A stretch of DNA of 62,500 nt. It comes from Leishmania infantum JPCM5. Its lineage: Eukaryota; Euglenozoa; Kinetoplastea; Trypanosomatida; Trypanosomatidae. The translations under genes and the position numbers were made by a program. Within the stretch, counting starts at the first letter, position 1. Every line of letters begins with the position of its first letter. Positions 59,489-62,500 of this stretch are shown here, one piece after another. Location: NCBI RefSeq assembly GCF_000002875.2, contig NC_009420.2, forward strand, positions 1,369,951 through 1,432,450, in the 5' to 3' direction. The notes beneath the pieces are model-generated. The model saw only the letters and a list, made by a program, of their open reading frames with translations. It searched no databases and was not told where the DNA came from.

Positions 59489-61372
59489 ATGCGGGCCAGC
59501 GTGCGTGTGCGCGACACGCACAAGATTGGATGGCGTATGCGGGCAAAGCGTGCTGTGGAGCGCGCCATCCACAAGTATGTCCCCGACCCACGCGACAACC
59601 CACTCACGGAGCTGCCGATGAACTCAGAGGCTTACTCGAAGACACATCAGCAGCAGGAGGGTAGCGTGCGCATCGGCATCCGCCCCGGACAGTCGATCGA
59701 AGATTACATGGCGGAGCGTGATCGCAAGTGGCTCGATCAGCAGCGCCTCATCTTTGAGCAGCGCGTCAAGGATGACCACCTTCCGACTACCAAGAATGGC
59801 CTTCCATTCGTCGGCGCAGGCTCGCGAGAGCACTACATGGACGTCGACTCGGCGAACAAGCTCGTGCACACCCCCGAGCCGAAAGACTACGAGATAGACG
59901 AGGAAATGGTGCTGCTGCGGCGCCAGCTACAGGTGGAGAACGAGGCCGAGTACCGCAAGTTCGTGGCGGAAGCAAAGCGATCTGACATCGCCGCACAGGA
60001 GACGTGCAAGCGGCGTCTCCCGCACCCTAGTGACCCGAACTACGACCCCTTCAAGCTGACGCCGGGGTACCGTCCGCAGGATAGCACGGCGCTGGCGCAG
60101 TGGCTGAAGCGCCAGCGGGAGTCTGGCAAGTCGGCAAGCGGCCTCTCGCTGCAGACGAAGGAGGGCCAGGAGCGCTTCTACAACGAGGAAAAGATGGCGA
60201 CGCAGTACAACGCGAACCCGTTCGCCAATCGCATCGAGACTCCGCGCGGCATGTCGACGATGCGCATTACCGCGTACTCCCCCGACAGCGTCTTCATCAA
60301 CGACAGGGAGGTGATCGGGTCGTGCATCGTGACGGAGAAAGGGTACTACCACTGGAACGTGGGCAGTTTCGAAGAGGTGAATGAGCGGACTCTCGCGGTG
60401 CTGCTTCACATGTACCCGGTGCCGGATGTGGTGTTCCTGGGCACTGGCCGCAACCTGCACTTCATCGACGAGGATCTGCGCATCGCCTTCCAGAAGCGCG
60501 GCACTGTGATTCACTGTTTGACCACTCCCCAAGCATGTGGCCATTTTGGCGTTCAGCTCTCCGTGTCACGCCGCTCCGCCCTGGCGATCATCAACCCTAT
60601 CCCGACCAACGGCTACGGGGTGGAGTGCTTTGGCGACTTTGTGGAGAACGACATGTTCTCCTTGTCCGACACCCAGCTCGGCATTTCACCGATGCGCCAG
60701 TTTTCGCCGTCTCTCTTCCGGCAGAACAAGGTCGCGGAGAAGTACAGGGCAACCCAGGGCACCGGTATTGGCCCACAGTATCACCAGCTAAGCGACGGCC
60801 GTCTTGTGCGTCCTGGCACGAGCCACACAAAGCTGCTGCCGATGCTTGAGCCGGGCGAGACCGTGGACTGGGAGAAGCTCCCGTCTTACTACCATTGGTA
60901 TCCGAAGGAGGAGCTGCACGACTACATCGAGAACACGACGTGGCGCGAAATCAAGGGCAGACCGACCGGCGAGCCGCTGGAGAAGCGCCTCAGAAAGGCG
61001 ATATCCGGTGGCACCTTCGAGAAGGACGAGGCCCCGGCGCCAGACCTCATGCCGTGGAACTCGGCCACGATTCCGATCACCAAGTTCCCGCACGAGCGCA
61101 ACGACGAGGAGATCATCGTCGTGGACCCCAAGACAGGCCGCATCATCGGCATGGAACGCGAAACGTACGAGCGCTGGAAGCGAATGATGGAGGAGCGCCG
61201 TGCGGGCTTGCCCGAGAGCGACCCGGTCGAGTATGATCAGGAGCGCTACGTTACCAACAAGGACGGCGTCGTCTTCGACCTCTCCAAGATGAAGTACCGG
61301 CCTATCTTCGAGGGACGCTGGAACCCGCGCCGGCAACAGAGTACCGGACGCACGAACCCGATCATGACATAG
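59489..61372 (+). CDS. NDUFAF3/Mth938-like domain protein, probably mitochondrial
   Basis: The ATG at 59489, 27 bases after an acceptor AG, gives 627 residues. Residues 1-30 are Arg-rich and almost free of acid, like a mitochondrial presequence. Residues about 257-368 match the Mth938/DUF498 fold of NDUFAF3, a complex I assembly factor: a strand with FINDREVIGS, then DVVFLGTGRNLHFI, a helix, KRGTVIHCLTT, an Ala-Cys-Gly turn at 349-351 and RRSALAII at 361-368. NDUFAF3 is about 180 residues; here there are about 250 residues before and 260 after the domain, rich in Lys, Glu, Arg and Pro with many Tyr. That suggests a kinetoplastid-specific protein, possibly part of a mitochondrial ribosome or respiratory complex, rather than a plain assembly factor. 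The domain match is good; the specific role is an inference. Confidence 0.85.
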   Translation: MRASVRVRDTHKIGWRMRAKRAVERAIHKYVPDPRDNPLTELPMNSEAYSKTHQQQEGSVRIGIRPGQSIEDYMAERDRKWLDQQRLIFEQRVKDDHLPTTKNGLPFVGAGSREHYMDVDSANKLVHTPEPKDYEIDEEMVLLRRQLQVENEAEYRKFVAEAKRSDIAAQETCKRRLPHPSDPNYDPFKLTPGYRPQDSTALAQWLKRQRESGKSASGLSLQTKEGQERFYNEEKMATQYNANPFANRIETPRGMSTMRITAYSPDSVFINDREVIGSCIVTEKGYYHWNVGSFEEVNERTLAVLLHMYPVPDVVFLGTGRNLHFIDEDLRIAFQKRGTVIHCLTTPQACGHFGVQLSVSRRSALAIINPIPTNGYGVECFGDFVENDMFSLSDTQLGISPMRQFSPSLFRQNKVAEKYRATQGTGIGPQYHQLSDGRLVRPGTSHTKLLPMLEPGETVDWEKLPSYYHWYPKEELHDYIENTTWREIKGRPTGEPLEKRLRKAISGGTFEKDEAPAPDLMPWNSATIPITKFPHERNDEEIIVVDPKTGRIIGMERETYERWKRMMEERRAGLPESDPVEYDQERYVTNKDGVVFDLSKMKYRPIFEGRWNPRRQQSTGRTNPIMT

Positions 61373-62500
61373 ACCCTGGAAATGGTTTGTGTCTGCAAGC
61401 GGTGAGAAGCGGGAGATGGACACTCACGAGGAGGGGGAGGGGGCGGACAATGGTGGTGCGTAAGTGCTCATCGATGTCTTTCCCAAGAGGCAGTGCTGTT
61501 CTCCTTGGATCTTCTCTATCTTCTCTCACTCGCGCCTGCAGCACTGCTGATCTCTTGTTCGTGCGTACGTATCTCTTTCTCTCTGTGCGTGCGCTCTTCC
61601 CCGTGTTTCTCCGGCTTCTAGTTTCTCCATTCTTGCTCGCTTCCACGCACACATGCACGCTGTACAAAGGCCAGATGACGAAGCCGGGTATCTGCTACTG
61701 CTCTTTTTTTTCTCCTTGCTTCCGTCCTGCTTGGAGACCAAATGCGGCGCGGAAGCAATGGAGACGGTACGACAGGGGGCAATCATGGACGTACGGTCAG
61801 TGCGCGGGGCGCAGGTGGCGGTGGAGGCGGTTTTGTGTGTGCATTCTGCATGGCTTCTGTTCACATTGAAACTCGCCGACGTACTTACGAGAACGGAAGA
61901 GGTGACACATCACGAAAAAAGGAAGGAGAGGCGGCTCAACGCACAGGTGGAGTGGGTGCTTAGGTGGGGAAGGGGCTTGCGGCAGCAGTAGATTTGTCAA
62001 GGGCGCAGCGCTCGAGTGCTTGATGTACATTCAAATCCCGATGCTTGCGTGATTCTCTGCCATGTGGTAAACCGCACCCCGTTCGTGTTGGCTGATTGCG
62101 CGTTGCGCACATCCGTGGCCGTCGAAGGACGTCTTCTCTGCTCTCTCAGACACACCTGAGAGGGGCCGTTCTACGTTCGCACATTCACTTCGAACTAAAA
62201 GTCGGTACATTTTCTTTTTTCCCCTTTTCTGCTCACCTTTCTCGTGCGCCCCCTCGCTCTCTCATTCGTATTTTCTTTTCCTTTTCATTCCCTGCGGACG
62301 GGATTTGTTTCAGGCGATAACAGAAGCGTTTCGCACACCCGTCCCTCTCAAAGGAGTTGCGGACGCTCACCACTGAGTCGAGGCTGTGAGTTCGTTGCCT
62401 TGGCCTTGAATTAGCTTCTAAATGTACGCGCGCGTACAAGACTCCGGACGCACATGAGCGGGCCATGCTTGTCATTGAGGGTACGAATGGTCCACTCTTC
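61373..62500. other. 3' end of the window, no complete gene
   Basis: Follows the NDUFAF3-like stop. T/C-rich DNA with balanced patches at about 61990-62130 and 62290-62460. A short frame (ATG at 62465, MLVIEGTNGPLF) is still open at the window edge and might begin a further plus-strand gene, but 12 codons are too few to judge. Confidence 0.55.

Overview
The window looks like a nuclear chromosome segment from a trypanosomatid protozoan, most probably a Leishmania-type member of the Leishmaniinae. The evidence is architectural: intron-less genes in two long head-to-tail arrays, pyrimidine tracts followed by AG just upstream of the start codons (spliced-leader acceptors), long microsatellite-rich intergenic DNA, and no conventional promoters. 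A cytosolic cysteine synthase and a pair of roughly 0.58 kb SIDER-like retroposons also fit. All naming is from sequence reading and memory of protein families; no database search was run.

Layout. Everything from 880 to 37227 is coded on the minus strand and everything from 38132 to 61372 on the plus strand. The two arrays diverge from a gap of about 0.9 kb at 37.2-38.1 kb, a divergent strand-switch region and therefore the likely RNA polymerase II start region for both. The plus strand is purine-rich in gaps on the left and pyrimidine-rich in gaps on the right, as expected for the two directions of transcription.

Left array, reading away from the strand switch: a Nudix (ADP-ribose pyrophosphatase-like) hydrolase, a tectonic-family ciliary transition-zone protein, a small possible mitochondrial protein, a WD40 protein, a J-like protein, a single-pass membrane protein with an EGF-like ectodomain and a PPPY tail, a small EF-hand protein, an F-box-like membrane protein, a possible zinc-binding protein, cysteine synthase, a DUF2009/UPF0652 protein, the signal recognition particle receptor alpha subunit, a Cys-rich small protein, an NDUFAF6-like protein and a large low-complexity protein.

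Right array: a possible mitochondrial protein, a four-EF-hand calmodulin/centrin-like protein, a membrane-anchored kinase that joins PAS, a degenerate histidine-kinase ATPase, a receiver and a STE11-like kinase domain, a large protein that may be a propeller/solenoid nucleoporin, a small possible mitochondrial protein, a 7.8 kb stretch with no convincing gene, the Clp1 mRNA 3'-end processing factor, and a large protein carrying an NDUFAF3/Mth938-like domain.

Main points of interest. (1) Two retroposon-like copies in inverted orientation (28184-28759 and 33687-34262) are identical over 557 bp and differ at 2 of 576 positions; they bracket four genes, and one lies antisense in the tectonic 3' region, so the primary transcript could fold into a long perfect duplex. 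(2) The 977-residue kinase looks like a decayed two-component hybrid sensor rewired to a Ser/Thr kinase, in a lineage not known for two-component signalling. (3) A block of lower GC and tighter gene spacing, about 31-42 kb, is centred on the strand switch, with a composition gradient inside the kinase gene. (4) Two complex I assembly-factor-like proteins, both heavily extended, occur in one window.
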